Shown here: positions 35,246 through 44,021 of the stretch, piece by piece
Layout of the letters: the number at the start of each line of letters is the position of its first letter
Position numbering within the stretch: the first letter of the stretch is position 1
Assembly (NCBI GenBank): GCA_964523735.1
Contig: CAZFYZ010000003.1
Coordinates: 1-64,000, forward strand
Direction of reading: 5' to 3'
From: CAZFYZ01 sp964523735
GTDB lineage: Bacteria > Armatimonadota > UBA5829
Length of the DNA: 64,000 bases
Notes under the pieces: model-generated
Told to the model about the DNA's origin: nothing
The model's database searches: none
What the model saw: only the letters and a program-made list of their open reading frames with translations
Position numbers and translations under genes: made by a program

Positions 35246-35456
35246 GAAAGTTGCCGGGTCATCTGGCCCGGCTGTATTCATCCTCCGGCTGTCGTAGTGG
35301 CGTGCTATGCGCTCCCCGCGCTGTAAGGTGCGCCCCAAAGACGGTGGCTGGCAAGGTCGGATACTTGCCTATGACCAGCAGAACATTCGCCCGGTCATAG
35401 ACGCAAAGGTCGGCTTGATCCGGCGCAGGGATCTCGGAAGGAGGACCATCTTCCAA
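35246..35456 (+). promoter_or_regulatory. Long structured leader of carD
   Basis: About 210 nt between the predicted start of transcription and the carD ATG. It contains hairpins GCCGGG/CCCGGC (near 35252-35271) and CTATGACC/GGTCATAG (near 35369-35400) and the ribosome site AAGGAGG at 35439-35445. The frame is open through the leader, so a 50-residue N-extension of CarD from ATG 35307 is an alternative, but CarD proteins normally start right at the MEIGDRV segment. Confidence 0.5.
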
Positions 35457-35945
35457 ATGGAGATCGGCGATAGAGTCTTGCACCCAAGGTATGGAGTCGG
35501 TGTAATCGACGGAATCGAAACGCGTGTCCAGGATGGGCTACAGCGCGAATACTACGTAATACCAAAACCCTCGCTATCCTCAACGATTTTCGTGCCGGTG
35601 GACTCGGCAGACGAGGTCGGGCTGCGGCCGGTTGCGTCGCAGGATACACTCGAGGAAGCACTCAAGATCATTGCAGGCGAATCGGACGACACTGGGGTGG
35701 CGCTCGGTTTGCGCAACCTCAGTTGGAACGATCCGCTCGATCTGGCACGTGCAATACGGCACCAGCTCGAGGAACCCAAAGCCCGTTACCCCAAAGTGAG
35801 CGAGCAGCACCAGCTCAAGCGCGCGAAGAAGCTGCTGGCTGAGGAATTGTCAATAGTCCTCGGAGTGACCGAGGACAGCCTTGTGCCAATCCTCAACGGT
35901 GAGCCTGCCAGGGCAGGCGGCACAGCCGTGGCTAAGAGCGCGTAG
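35457..35945 (+). CDS. carD: CarD-family transcriptional regulator
   Basis: 162 residues. The N-terminal RNA-polymerase-interacting (Tudor-like) domain begins at once: GDRVLHPRYGVGVIDGIETR, then YYVIPKP and TIFVPVDSADEVGLRPV. The C-terminal helical domain (about 70-150) binds promoter DNA. CarD/CdnL stabilises open promoter complexes, especially at rRNA promoters. ATG 35457 lies 11 bases after AAGGAGG. Followed by a repeat array. Confidence 0.9.
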   Translation: MEIGDRVLHPRYGVGVIDGIETRVQDGLQREYYVIPKPSLSSTIFVPVDSADEVGLRPVASQDTLEEALKIIAGESDDTGVALGLRNLSWNDPLDLARAIRHQLEEPKARYPKVSEQHQLKRAKKLLAEELSIVLGVTEDSLVPILNGEPARAGGTAVAKSA

Positions 35946-35956
35946 GTATTACGCGC

Positions 35957-36003
35957 GTTGTAGGAGGGTTCTCTGAACCCCGTGGTTGGGCGTCGGAGAC
36001 GCC
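35957..36003. repeat. Double-palindrome element, copy E3
   Basis: GTTGTAGGA, palindrome GGGTTCTCTGAACCC (35966-35980), 8 bp linker, palindrome GGCGTCGGAGACGCC (35989-36003), then TCCTACAAC. The outer arms CGTTGTAGGA/TCCTACAACG are perfect. Its right half is unit 1 of the array that follows. Confidence 0.85.
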
Positions 36004-36313
36004 TCCTACAACGGAGCGTTCACCAGACCCCAACATTGGGCGTCGGAGACGCCTTCTACAACGTAGCGTTCACCGGACCCCGGCATCGGGCGTCAGAGAC
36101 GCCTTCTACAACGTAGCGTTCACCAGACCCCAACATTGGGCGTCGGAGACGCCTCCTACAACGGAGCGTTCACCAGACCCCGGCATCGGGCGTCGGAGAC
36201 GCCTCCTACAACGGAGCGTTCACCGGACCCCGGCATCGGGCGTCGGAGACGCCTCCTACAACGGAGCGTTCACCAGACCCCGGCATTGGGCGTCGGAGAC
36301 GCCTCCTACAACG
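35988..36313. repeat. Tandem array, 50 bp unit, seven copies
   Basis: Units start at 35988, 36038, 36088, 36138, 36188, 36238 and 36288 with exact 50 bp spacing. Each has GGGCGTCGGAGACGCC, then TCCTACAACG, then AGCGTTCACC and GACCCC. Variation is limited to single bases (GGA/AGA in the palindrome centre, TCC/TTC). The last unit is cut after CTACAACG, at the stop of the next gene. The 35946-36313 gap holds only this array and element E3. Confidence 0.95.
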
Positions 36314-37300
36314 TCAGCTTAGCATCTCCACGAAGCTTTCAATGCGCACCTTCGTCCGCGCGTCGAGCTTCGAGGGCGCGTCACCCTCTAGCGTGAGTAT
36401 CGGCACGTTGATGTGCTTGCGGATGATCAGATCCTGGATCTGCCGGAAACAGAAGCTCTGCGTGTAGTGTATCAGGCCCCTGATTCCCCGCCGCTCTACC
36501 TCCACCCCGATGTCCTCAACCCGCGCGAACACGTCGTAGGGATACGTGTAGCGGGAGTACTGGTCCACCAGGCTATCAGTCTCGAACGGCATCGTGAACT
36601 GCCGCTGGACTTCGTTGAAGACAATCCGTGCGCCAAGCGTCTCGATCCACTCGTAGAAGTCGGTGAAGATGGGCGGGACGCCGATGTAGCCAAGGCGAAG
36701 TGGAGAGTGATGAGTGGCGAGCGGAGAGCCCGCTTCGTTGCGAACTGAAAGCCTCCGGTCAAGCTCCCCCTCGAATGCAACCGGGCTGCCGTTGAAGTCG
36801 CTGCAGCAGATCTGGTAGTAGTGGTTCTCGAACGACGTGACTGAGTCTGTGGTCCAGGTCAGTTCGTCGAGCTTCCAGGCTTTGTGGCGGACAAGGTCAA
36901 GTTTTCTCTTCCACTCAGTCGAGTCCTCCCAGCTAGTGCCCAGGCGTGCGATGAGCTTGTCGATCTGCATGCGCAGGAGGTCGCGATCCCGGCCATAAGG
37001 GAAGGCGAAAGGGATGATCTCGAGGCCTTTCTCCTGCAGCGTCTCGACCATCGCCTGGGTTTGGGAGCAGTCACCCTCGACAACGGCAATCAGGGCATCG
37101 ATACCGGCGGCCTGAGCAATCGAGTAGATCCCCTTGATCCATCCACAGGCGTTACGAGGGTAGCCCTCGAGCTCGGCCTGCGCGACCAGCGCGGCAGGGT
37201 CATCTGAGGTGATGAAGATGTTGTTGAGGTCAACGGGTGTGCAGCCGGCCGCGTAGACTACCTCAACGGGAATGGTGGTCGTGAGCCCAATCCGTCGCAT
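36314..37300 (-). CDS. 2-hydroxyacyl-CoA dehydratase D-component-like protein
   Basis: 328 residues from ATG 37300 (GAGGTGC upstream). IGLTTTIPVEVVYAAGCTPVDL, then NACGWIKGIYSIA, then VVEGDCSQTQAMVE, and near the end GLIHYTQSFCFRQIQDLIIR, the order of the HgdB/FldB-type subunit that binds a [4Fe-4S] cluster through its Cys residues. Only one subunit is present and no activator ATPase (HgdC) is near, so it may act as a reductase-type single protein (as in the YjiM or benzoyl-CoA-like groups). Two bases after queE, it is probably in the same transcript. Confidence 0.85.
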   Translation of the reverse strand: MRRIGLTTTIPVEVVYAAGCTPVDLNNIFITSDDPAALVAQAELEGYPRNACGWIKGIYSIAQAAGIDALIAVVEGDCSQTQAMVETLQEKGLEIIPFAFPYGRDRDLLRMQIDKLIARLGTSWEDSTEWKRKLDLVRHKAWKLDELTWTTDSVTSFENHYYQICCSDFNGSPVAFEGELDRRLSVRNEAGSPLATHHSPLRLGYIGVPPIFTDFYEWIETLGARIVFNEVQRQFTMPFETDSLVDQYSRYTYPYDVFARVEDIGVEVERRGIRGLIHYTQSFCFRQIQDLIIRKHINVPILTLEGDAPSKLDARTKVRIESFVEMLS

Positions 37301-37302
37301 GC

Positions 37303-38058
37303 CTACAGCACCTCGAGGATCTTGTGGCACTGAGGGATCACGCGGACATCGTCGAGTTCGGCCAACGCAGCGTCCTGCAGGCTCATAAGTTGGCTTGCGG
37401 TGATCTTTTCGACACCGGTCATCGGCTGGATGACCATCGGTACGCGCCTGTCTACTGTGCTGACAATCTTAGCAGCGCGGGAGATCTCACCCTCGCCGGT
37501 TGTGCTCGATACGACCGCCTTCACAAACGTCTCTACCCCGCTCGATTGCGCGGCTGCCAGGAAATGAGCGTGATCCTCCCAACACTGGCACCCGGCGGCG
37601 CTGGGGAGCTTGATGTCCATCGCCAGGACATCCACAGAGCGAAGCACCGATTCGAGCCCCTCGCGAAGAGTGCCGTTGGTCTCCAGATAGACCCGGAAGC
37701 CGCCGGTCTTGAGCTCGGAGGCGAGCGCGGCGGCGAACTCAGGCTGGTAAAGCGGTTCGCCTCCCGTCACAGACACGACCTTGGAAGCCAGAAGCTTGCA
37801 GGCGGCCACAAGCGATTCGGGGGTTGTTGGGTTTGGCGCCTCATAGAACACCCCGGAGCCCGGGGCCCTCTCTATGCGGCAGACTGCGGGACGCCGTTCT
37901 CTTGACGAGGGAGTGTCGCAGTAGTCGCAGGTGAGGTTGCAGCCGGCGAACCTGACGAAAGTCTGTCTCTGGCCGCAGTAAAGGCCTTCGCCCTGGATCG
38001 AGGCGAAGACCTCATAGACATATCCAACCTGCTGTAGAGCTGGGCGGAGGTCAGTCAT
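37303..38058 (-). CDS. queE: 7-carboxy-7-deazaguanine synthase QueE
   Basis: 251 residues. Radical SAM enzyme with Cys40, Cys44 and Cys47 (CNLTCDYC) binding the [4Fe-4S] cluster, preceded by ASIQGEGLYCGQRQTFVRF, the QueE signature. VTGGEPLYQP and YLETNGT follow. It converts 6-carboxytetrahydropterin to 7-carboxy-7-deazaguanine in the preQ0/queuosine pathway. The start overlaps the queD end by 8 bp. Confidence 0.95.
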   Translation of the reverse strand: MTDLRPALQQVGYVYEVFASIQGEGLYCGQRQTFVRFAGCNLTCDYCDTPSSRERRPAVCRIERAPGSGVFYEAPNPTTPESLVAACKLLASKVVSVTGGEPLYQPEFAAALASELKTGGFRVYLETNGTLREGLESVLRSVDVLAMDIKLPSAAGCQCWEDHAHFLAAAQSSGVETFVKAVVSSTTGEGEISRAAKIVSTVDRRVPMVIQPMTGVEKITASQLMSLQDAALAELDDVRVIPQCHKILEVL

Positions 38059-38413
38059 CTTCGTAGTAGGTAGCGCACGAGGTAGCCGTCTCCCAGACGC
38101 TCACGCTCACGAGCTCGGGGTGATCGGTCTTCATTCGCTGGTATATAAGCCGCGCGATGTTCTCGGCCGTGGGGTTGATCTCTTTGAACTCAGGCAGGTC
38201 GTTCATATAGGCGTGGTCTAGATACTGCGTAACCTCGCGCAGGCTCTCTTTAGCCTTGCGAAAGTCGAGCGACATCCCCAGGCTGTCCAGTTCCCTGAAC
38301 CTGAACTTCGCGCTGGCTCTATATGTATGCCCGTGCAGGTTCTGGCAAGCGCCATCATATCCTCGCAGGCAATGGGCCGAGTCGAACGTGTCTTCTATGG
38401 TGATCTCATACAT
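38051..38413 (-). CDS. queD: 6-carboxytetrahydropterin synthase QueD
   Basis: 120 residues, full length. Zinc ligands His14 (DSAH), His27 and His29 (LHGH); the catalytic Cys23 lies in GACQNLHGH, the Asp/His pair in LDHAYMND and Glu107 in WETATSC. It makes 6-carboxy-5,6,7,8-tetrahydropterin from dihydroneopterin triphosphate, the substrate of QueE. First gene of the operon; the leader is only ~17 nt, too short for a preQ1 riboswitch. Confidence 0.95.
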   Translation of the reverse strand: MYEITIEDTFDSAHCLRGYDGACQNLHGHTYRASAKFRFRELDSLGMSLDFRKAKESLREVTQYLDHAYMNDLPEFKEINPTAENIARLIYQRMKTDHPELVSVSVWETATSCATYYEDD

Positions 38414-38436
38414 GGGTGCGTGTTCCTTAGGGAGAT

Positions 38437-38445
38437 ATTATACCA
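38437..38445 (-). promoter_or_regulatory. Extended -10 of queD
   Basis: Minus strand TGGTATAAT, a perfect -10 with TGN extension; no good -35 at 17 bp, which an extended -10 does not need. Confidence 0.55.
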
Positions 38446-38515
38446 CGGCCAGACGGCCGAGCTTGCCAACGTGCGGGCAAGGACAAGACCCGTTCGCGTC
38501 GAATGATATCCTGGA

Positions 38516-40036
38516 ATGGCAAACACAGTAGATCGCGAGACACTGAGCATGCTCCCAGACCTGCCCGAGCTGGAGTCGGTGGAGGCCAACATTCGCGGCC
38601 ACCTGATCGCAGTGGTTGTTGCGTTGGTCTTCGCGGGAGGCTTCCTGTCTGTCATACTCTGGGTCTATCTGACAGCTCTGCAATCCACGGCCGATCTGCG
38701 CAACATCATTGTGATCAGTGCGGCGATATCAGCGGGCCTATGCCTGTGGCTGCTCTATCGGCTCGTCTTCGACGACTTCGCCTGGCATAGCGACAGCACG
38801 GGTCTGTTTCAACGCAACCTTGTTCGCCGCAAGTTCACTCCGTGGGACCGGATGAGCGGAGCTCCGGCGAGGCTCATCAAGCTGGCAACTCAGATGTACA
38901 GTCTTACTGCGCTTGCGGCCTCGGTTTGGCAGCATTGCAGGAGGCATAGAGTACCAGGTGCGGAGTTATCTATGCTAGCGCAGAGCTTCTGGGGTGTGGT
39001 ACCAGACGAAGTGCCGACGGTGATCGAGTGGGAGGACCCCAAGAACGTGCGTCGCGCCTACCGCGCGTGGGTGGCGACCGGCTTAGTGCTTGCGGCAATC
39101 GGCTTGGGGCTGTTTGCCGCATCGTTCGTCTGCCGATGCGCCGACGACCTCCGCTTCTTTGCATTCATCCTGGGACTGTATGTGCCACTGTTCGTGCTTG
39201 TTCACGCGTTCGGGTTGCGGTCTCGAGCCTCTTTCGTCCAGCTCGATTCGCTGTCGCTTCAGGTGCATACGCTGAGAGGGCTAATAGGACTAGAAGCCGC
39301 TCAGGTGGTTCGCGCCAGGTGGCTAGCTGATGGGCTGAGTCTGCACACAGCAGAACAGCGAGTGGTGATTCCTTCCGGCGTGGAGCACGAGGAAACTGGC
39401 AAACTCATACTCGCCATCGTCAGATGGTTGAGGTCGGCGGCTCACCCAATTCCGGTCACCATACCACCATCGTTGCGCTCATACCCGTGTGCCAGCCCGG
39501 AGGAAGCCAGCGAGATAGCTGCTGACACGGCCAAACTGAGAACGAGCCTTGGCGAGAGGATCGTATCGGCCGCCCTCCCAATCATGCTGCTGGTGGTCCC
39601 GGCTCTCGGGGCATCGTTCGACGGGTCGATGAACCGCGTCATCGGTATGGCTATTGCGGGGGGAGGTGTGGTGCTGGCGGCTGCCATCTGGTGGCTGGCG
39701 AACAGTTACTCCATGATTGCCGACTCCGACGGGCTGACGAAGACATTCCTGTGGTGGAAACGTCGCTTGCTATGGATTGATGTCAGCGACTATACGCAGA
39801 GCAGACCGATGGGCAGCCGGAGCAGAGACGTCAGAGCATACGGGACAGTGCAAACGTTTCGAACTGCGGACGGCCGCATCGCGATGCGGTTCTCTCTGGA
39901 TGTTGGATCGGGTAAGGACCGGGAACGCCTCATGAGATTCATCCACGGCCGCCTCGCCGAGCATCTGCCGCCTGAGAAGCTCAACAAGCCCTGGAAGTCA
40001 AGACCGTGGGAGCCGCCCACGGCCTTGACTGAGTGA
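38516..40036 (+). CDS. Membrane protein with PH-like domains, function unknown
   Basis: 506 residues with three pairs of hydrophobic segments (about 29-53 and 62-80; 184-206 and 211-230; 348-365 and 370-392). Each pair is followed by a soluble stretch rich in beta strands, ending with IADSDGLTKTFLWWKRRLLWIDVSDY, which resembles the bacterial PH-like domain of small membrane proteins (shown as a run of strands with conserved W). So it looks like a triplicated 'two helices plus PH-like domain' layout. Start ATG 38516 has no clear ribosome site. It diverges from queD. Confidence 0.6.
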   Translation: MANTVDRETLSMLPDLPELESVEANIRGHLIAVVVALVFAGGFLSVILWVYLTALQSTADLRNIIVISAAISAGLCLWLLYRLVFDDFAWHSDSTGLFQRNLVRRKFTPWDRMSGAPARLIKLATQMYSLTALAASVWQHCRRHRVPGAELSMLAQSFWGVVPDEVPTVIEWEDPKNVRRAYRAWVATGLVLAAIGLGLFAASFVCRCADDLRFFAFILGLYVPLFVLVHAFGLRSRASFVQLDSLSLQVHTLRGLIGLEAAQVVRARWLADGLSLHTAEQRVVIPSGVEHEETGKLILAIVRWLRSAAHPIPVTIPPSLRSYPCASPEEASEIAADTAKLRTSLGERIVSAALPIMLLVVPALGASFDGSMNRVIGMAIAGGGVVLAAAIWWLANSYSMIADSDGLTKTFLWWKRRLLWIDVSDYTQSRPMGSRSRDVRAYGTVQTFRTADGRIAMRFSLDVGSGKDRERLMRFIHGRLAEHLPPEKLNKPWKSRPWEPPTALTE

Positions 40037-40038
40037 TC

Positions 40039-42894
40039 CTACCACCAATCCCCCGCCTGCCGCAGCAGCAGGACTGGATAGCCGCTCTCGTATGAGCAGA
40101 TGCCCATTGCCTTGACAAAGGCGCCTTGGGCAGGAGGAGTGATGTTGCCGCATCTGACGAGCACACCCTTGATTCCCGATGGATCGACCACACCACTTCC
40201 ATCGTCAAGAGTGAAGCTGTAAGGCGGACCGATAGGTCCGTTCGAGTATGTCACGTTGCCCCAAATCTGAACCAGCAGCCCGATTGTGTTAAGCCCCGAG
40301 CCGCCGATCACGCCCGGCTGGAGGCCCATCGCGCCGCCCCCGAGCGCCCGACCGGTCAGGCCCCTGGGTCTCAACGGGGCGAGCGATGTCCCAAGAGGCG
40401 CAACTTCCGAGTTCGATAGATGGAGTTCCCCGGTCGGGCTGTAGTTCAGGATACCGGCGATGTCGATCTGGGCGCCCTGTACCATCTGGTCGGTGCAGTC
40501 GGTGCGAACGCCGCATATCCTGCTGTAGTCCTCCGCGTAGACAACACCCGACTGATAGGAACCGGAGGAGGTCGCGTATATGCCCTTGACCCCGACTGGC
40601 AACCCGAGCGCGGCTGTCGTCTTGATGGCCCCGATCGACGGGTAGAACGTCACCGCCATGATACCGTCGGAGGCCGCCAGAGGCCCCACAAGCCCAGCGG
40701 CGTTCCTTGCTCGGACCGTCCCCGTGTAGGTCGTGCCCATCAGCAGACTGAGGCCGGCGGCCGTGTAGTTGGTGTTCGCATTGCCCATCCACCCGTTCCA
40801 GATCGAGTTCCCCGCCTGGTCGGTGATGTCGAGGGAGTAGTCGGCGATCGGGGAGACATCCTCCGGAGCAGCCGACCAACTGAAGGCCAACTGGTTGTAC
40901 TGATCTGTCCCCGCGCCGCCATCCAGAACCGGGGCGGGAGGGCCGGGAGGCGTCAAGTCGATCGTGAGAGGAGCACTCGCCGCGACCGCGCCGTTGAGAC
41001 CGGCGCCGTTCACGCCTTGGACGTCCGCATAGCAGGAGTTGCCGTGCTGCAAGGTCAGGCCGCCGAACGTGCACATCGTCTGCGGCAGCGGGACGTATAG
41101 GCTCGCGATCGGAGCGAAGACGCCATTCCTGCGCAGCGTCACCTGGTGGCCGACTGTGCCGCTCTCCGGGTCGGGCGGCGCGGGAGCCCATGTGACAGTC
41201 GCCGTCGTAGGATTGGATGAGTACGGAGCCTCAATTATCGTCGCGAACGGCGGCGGGGCTGGCGGAGACGTCGTGTCGATGATGATGTAGATGGGTGAAG
41301 CGACAGAACCGGTGTTGCCGAAGTTGTCTGAACCAAACATCAGCACGAAGTGGGTACCGTTCGTCTGAGCAGCGCTGGTGAAGTCGAAGCTCTCCACGTC
41401 GCTATCGAACGTGCCATCGCTGGGAGTCGTCGGAAGAGCGGGAGTGCTGTCCACGCTGTAGCTGGCCGTGACTCTGTTGATGCTCACCGGAGTGCGAATC
41501 GTTGACGGCCAAGCGCCAGCCTGAACCGTGCCATGGCCCGTGATCTGTGGATTGCTCGAGTAGGGTGGGCTGTAGAAGTCGAGATAGGCGGATGGGAACG
41601 TGATCGGCGCATCCACCGGATCGAGTATGCCGTCGCTGTCCGAGTCTCGCCAGCCCACATGCCCCTTCGTAAACGTGCACAACTGAAGAGTGTTGCTCGC
41701 CATCAGGCAGGTGACAGGACTGGCGGTGCAGTTGACACAGTTGCCGTTGGTAACACCCAGGTAGCCGTAGTTCGAGCAAGTGCAGGTGCCCGCGCCGGCG
41801 TATTCGTCGGGCGCGCCGAAGATGTGGCCTGTCTCATGAGCAAGGACCTGATTCATCCGGGAGAGCGCCCACTGGCCCGTTGGAGTTCCGTTATCGTACG
41901 TCATGACCACGTAGGGGCCATAGAGGTAGGCGAACGCCGAGGCGGAGTTGGGGAACATGCCATCCGAGTCATTCAGGCTGTCTGCGACGAAGACTGAGTA
42001 GGCCCAGTCGGTCGAGTAGGTTTGTCGCATCCAGTTGTCATAAGCGTAAGCCTGCGCGAATGCGGTCAGGCCGGAGAAGCCCATGGTCGTCAGGGCACTT
42101 CCCACCCAAGCAGTCTCGCCGTTGTTTGCCGAGGAGATGCTGATGGGCTCGAGTGGAATCGAGACGCCCAGACGCTGGTCATAGAAGAACGTCAGGCGAG
42201 CGGCCGTGCCACCCTGAGTGCCCCACCAGGTTGCACCAGCCACTATCTTGTTGTAGACAAGCTGCCGCCTGTTCTGGCCGGGGTAGGCGGCATCGAAGTT
42301 CGCCCAGTTCTCCCCGTTGCCGGTCGATTCCGGCAAGACCACGCCAATGGCCACGCTGCTGATCATGAACTCGCTTGTCTGGAACTGGCCAGGGGCGCCG
42401 ACCTGTGGTCGCGCGGTTGTTCCGCCTGGTTTGGCTGGAAGAGGCTCGCCTTCCACTAGTGGGCCAAGCGCGTCGTCTGGACACGGCTGGAGTTCAGGCG
42501 GGGGCGGGGGCTCATCAATGTGCTCGAGCAGATAGTCGTAAGCCCCAGCCGCGTAGATGGCCTCCTCACCCATCGGATCCACTACTCCAATGGGCAGAGG
42601 GCCACGAAGAACCTGTGTTACGAAAGGCCGGCTCATGATCAGGGGTTCCGCGCCAGGTGGAAGGGTGGCTATCAAGCAACATCCAGTCAACTCAAGAGCT
42701 GGGCCGTGGACAGGCATCACGTGGTAGACCTGGCCACCGACCTCGGCTGCGGCAGACACAACGTCATGCGCAGCTTGGATAGGCATTCCGGCGCCTTCCA
42801 TCACGACAAACGCCGGGTCAGGCAACAGACCCGCCGAGGCGGGCATAGTGGTGAGGCAGAACAGGACCGACAGGATGCGAACAAGGACTTTCAT
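40039..42894 (-). CDS. Large secreted HExxH metallopeptidase with FnIII and OB-like modules
   Basis: 951 residues from ATG 42894 (GGGGAGAG upstream). Signal peptide MKVLVRILSVLFCLTTMPASA. Zinc motif HETGHIFGAPDEY at residues 353-365 (His353, Glu354, His357, then Asp363 as likely third ligand), as in M6/M12-like metalloproteases. A Cys-rich loop CTCSNYGYLG...CVNCTASPVTC follows. Then Ig/FnIII-like repeats (about 490-740) and two C-terminal OB-like modules around PLRPRGLTGRALGGG and FTLDDGSG. It would degrade proteins outside the cell. Its stop is just 2 bp from the stop of the convergent membrane protein gene. Confidence 0.85.
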   Translation of the reverse strand: MKVLVRILSVLFCLTTMPASAGLLPDPAFVVMEGAGMPIQAAHDVVSAAAEVGGQVYHVMPVHGPALELTGCCLIATLPPGAEPLIMSRPFVTQVLRGPLPIGVVDPMGEEAIYAAGAYDYLLEHIDEPPPPPELQPCPDDALGPLVEGEPLPAKPGGTTARPQVGAPGQFQTSEFMISSVAIGVVLPESTGNGENWANFDAAYPGQNRRQLVYNKIVAGATWWGTQGGTAARLTFFYDQRLGVSIPLEPISISSANNGETAWVGSALTTMGFSGLTAFAQAYAYDNWMRQTYSTDWAYSVFVADSLNDSDGMFPNSASAFAYLYGPYVVMTYDNGTPTGQWALSRMNQVLAHETGHIFGAPDEYAGAGTCTCSNYGYLGVTNGNCVNCTASPVTCLMASNTLQLCTFTKGHVGWRDSDSDGILDPVDAPITFPSAYLDFYSPPYSSNPQITGHGTVQAGAWPSTIRTPVSINRVTASYSVDSTPALPTTPSDGTFDSDVESFDFTSAAQTNGTHFVLMFGSDNFGNTGSVASPIYIIIDTTSPPAPPPFATIIEAPYSSNPTTATVTWAPAPPDPESGTVGHQVTLRRNGVFAPIASLYVPLPQTMCTFGGLTLQHGNSCYADVQGVNGAGLNGAVAASAPLTIDLTPPGPPAPVLDGGAGTDQYNQLAFSWSAAPEDVSPIADYSLDITDQAGNSIWNGWMGNANTNYTAAGLSLLMGTTYTGTVRARNAAGLVGPLAASDGIMAVTFYPSIGAIKTTAALGLPVGVKGIYATSSGSYQSGVVYAEDYSRICGVRTDCTDQMVQGAQIDIAGILNYSPTGELHLSNSEVAPLGTSLAPLRPRGLTGRALGGGAMGLQPGVIGGSGLNTIGLLVQIWGNVTYSNGPIGPPYSFTLDDGSGVVDPSGIKGVLVRCGNITPPAQGAFVKAMGICSYESGYPVLLLRQAGDWW

Positions 42895-43091
42895 CTCTCC
42901 CCTCGCGTGCCGGACGTTGTGCAGCGTAAGCGATACTGAGACGACTACTACTGCCAGCGTCACGAGTTCGTCCCAGGTGTGCCCGATCTGTAGGCAAAGC
43001 CTGGCGTTCGAATCACTGCATGGATAGCATGCAATCGGGAGTTTGTCAAGATCAGGACGGACAGAAGCCTGATCTATGACGCACAGAAGTC

Positions 43092-43850
43092 CTACTTCTT
43101 ATCGCGCGTTTCGGTTCTATGCTGTAGGAACCACCCCGGCAGGTCCGCCTCGGCGTAGGCGGAGTCCCAGGAGCCGTGGCCGACTCCGGGGTAGATCGTG
43201 AGCTTGCACGACCCGCCGGCCTCCTGCAGATACCTCTCCATCTCCCTGGACCTCTCAACGGATACGACCTCGTCTTGCTCTCCGTGGAACACCCAGATCG
43301 GCATCTTCGTGAGCTTGCGAGCAATGCTCTGGTCACCCCAGCCGCAAATCGGGGCGATGGCCGCGAAGAGATCGGGATGCCTGGCCGCGACTGCCCACGT
43401 GCCGTGCCCGCCCTGCGAGAGGCCGGTGAGGTAGATGCGCGAGGGATCGACGTTGTACTCCCGCCGGGTCTGCTCCAGGGCCGCCATTACCATCGCATCC
43501 TCGTCCTCCCAGTTGTCTGTGGCAATCTGCTTCTGGGGGAAGATGACGATGAAGGGCCATCGGTTCACATCCAGTAGAATCGATCTGCCCAAACCGACCG
43601 CGACTTGTTTCCAGCCGTCGGTGCCGCACTCGCCCCTCCCGTTGAGGAAGATGATCGTGGGCATGGGGGATCTCGGGTCGTAGTTGGCGGGGATGTAGAC
43701 GACGTACTTGGTGTCCTTGCCGTCTACAGCGACGGTCTTGGCGAGGAAGCCTTTAGCGGCAGCGGGATCAGTGCTGCTCGCATCTGCTGCCCCCACTGAC
43801 GCGGCAGTGAGAAGTGATGATACCGTAAGGATCGGAATCAGGCTGCTCAT
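43092..43850 (-). CDS. Secreted alpha/beta hydrolase (esterase)
   Basis: 252 residues. Signal peptide to about SVGAADA. Fold landmarks: YVVYIPANYDP, TIIFLNGRGECG (oxyanion strand), nucleophile elbow GLSQGGHG, acid region WVFHGEQDEVV, His in GVGHGSWDSAY. The set matches the CE1/phospholipase-carboxylesterase type lipid or feruloyl esterases (LpqC-like). It is a single-gene unit next to large secreted peptidases. Confidence 0.88.
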   Translation of the reverse strand: MSSLIPILTVSSLLTAASVGAADASSTDPAAAKGFLAKTVAVDGKDTKYVVYIPANYDPRSPMPTIIFLNGRGECGTDGWKQVAVGLGRSILLDVNRWPFIVIFPQKQIATDNWEDEDAMVMAALEQTRREYNVDPSRIYLTGLSQGGHGTWAVAARHPDLFAAIAPICGWGDQSIARKLTKMPIWVFHGEQDEVVSVERSREMERYLQEAGGSCKLTIYPGVGHGSWDSAYAEADLPGWFLQHRTETRDKK

Positions 43851-44021
43851 ACCGACAGCTTCTTAGATGGTGGCAGAATTCCTCTTGCGGTGTGCGTTCA
43901 GTTTTGCTGAGTGCCTGCCAGGGTATCAACTACCTGACTCTCTGATCGACGCTGAACGTGGCAACCGGGCCTGTCCACGATGGGCGTCGCGCATTGATCC
44001 GGAGACTCAAGGGGAAAAGAG

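Noticed and set aside
35940..36310. CRISPR array (regular 50 bp repeat)
   Set aside because: The whole unit is conserved, with no variable spacers, and there are no cas genes.
38396..38430. preQ1 riboswitch in front of queD
   Set aside because: The predicted leader is only about 17 nt long and no aptamer fold is seen.
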